A DNA stretch of 64,000 nt from Buchnera aphidicola (Aphis helianthi) (GTDB taxonomy: Bacteria > Pseudomonadota > Gammaproteobacteria > Enterobacterales > Enterobacteriaceae). The stretch spans positions 124,001 through 188,000 of the forward strand of contig NZ_CP034894.1 in NCBI RefSeq assembly GCF_005083845.1. The letters run 5' to 3'. The translations under genes were made by a program, and so were the position numbers. Below the pieces are notes generated by a model. It was not told the DNA's origin. It ran no database searches and saw only the letters and a list, made by a program, of their open reading frames with translations. This document shows, piece by piece, positions 63,690-64,000 of the stretch; positions within the stretch are counted from its first letter, which is position 1; the number at the start of each line of letters is the position of its first letter.

Positions 63690-64000
63690 ATGTCACGTAT
63701 TATAATGTTAGTTCCTTTAAATGAAAATGTTAGTATGACTACTATTACTTTAAGTTTAATTTCTTTAATTGATAAAAAAACAACAAATATTTTTTTTAAA
63801 TATTTTTTTTATTTTTCTCTTATAGATCCTTTAAAAGATAAAACTAAATTTATTATTAATAAATATTTTTCAAAGAATATAATTACATTAGAAAATATAG
63901 ATTTTTCAGAACAATATTTTAATTCGAGTCAATATAATACTCTTGTTAATCAAGTTATTGAACAATGTTATAATAAAAAAAATATAAATGGATTAATTTT
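63690..64000 (+). CDS. pta: Phosphate acetyltransferase, 3' end outside window
   Basis: Converts acetyl-CoA and phosphate to acetyl phosphate, which AckA then uses for ATP. Only about the first 103 residues are in the window; the frame from ATG 63690 is open to the right edge. The start SRIIMLVPLNENVSMTTITLSLI matches the N-terminal P-loop-like domain of E. coli Pta (SRIIMLIPTGTSVGLTSVSLG). The rest of this N-terminal domain is very diverged, and the phosphotransacetylase domain lies outside. Position after ackA makes the call firm. Confidence 0.9.
   Translation, partial: MSRIIMLVPLNENVSMTTITLSLISLIDKKTTNIFFKYFFYFSLIDPLKDKTKFIINKYFSKNIITLENIDFSEQYFNSSQYNTLVNQVIEQCYNKKNINGLI

Overview
This window is chromosomal DNA of a Buchnera aphidicola-type aphid endosymbiont (gamma-proteobacterium). 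The evidence is extreme AT-richness, with intergenic DNA that is almost pure A/T. Every gene has a close E. coli-type counterpart of nearly the same length, and E. coli gene order survives in eroded blocks (for example ribF-ileS-lspA-ispH-dapB-carAB without fkpB and rihC, and surA-ksgA-apaH without pdxA and apaG). I see no mobile elements, phage, CRISPR, tRNA or rRNA genes. The aphid host cannot be named from the sequence alone.

Layout. 1-4353: the 3' part of tyrS, an orphan sufA, ydiK, a 396-bp empty spacer, and aroH (entry to the aromatic pathway). 4443-14147: a long plus-strand translation block thrS-infC-rpmI-rplT-pheS-pheT-ihfA, then queA-tgt-yajC. 14170-24044: glyS/glyQ, folE, nfo, rplY, yabI, surA-ksgA-apaH, folA. 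24045-34711: a minus-strand block with carAB (carbamoyl phosphate for arginine and pyrimidines), dapB (lysine), ispH, lspA, ileS and ribF. 34881-38361: rpsT and the dnaK-dnaJ chaperone operon. 38678-53589: the complete 13-gene nuo operon for respiratory complex I. 53705-58393: alx-like terC gene, folC, cvpA, prs, ispE. 58600-64000: prfA-prmC-sirB1, nadE, ackA and the start of pta.

The genes fit a nutritional symbiont that makes amino acids (aroH, carAB, dapB), folate and flavin cofactors (folE, folA, folC, ribF) and NAD (nadE). It respires through complex I and excretes acetate (pta-ackA). It keeps an essential translation and chaperone set.

The most interesting signals are these. (1) Three genes close together, nuoE, the terC gene and cvpA, are each broken by one homopolymer run (A9, T10, T10). 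All three would be repaired by the same event, one extra base or a -1 slip, and all three runs contain a -1-compatible slippery heptamer in the incoming frame. (2) ThrRS has lost all four editing-site residues, and the editing site of PheRS beta looks decayed too, while IleRS keeps its own. (3) Some old regulatory signals survive in an otherwise stripped genome: a sigma-32 promoter for dnaK, the AUU start of infC, UUG starts of rpsT and carA, and a pheS attenuator-like hairpin.
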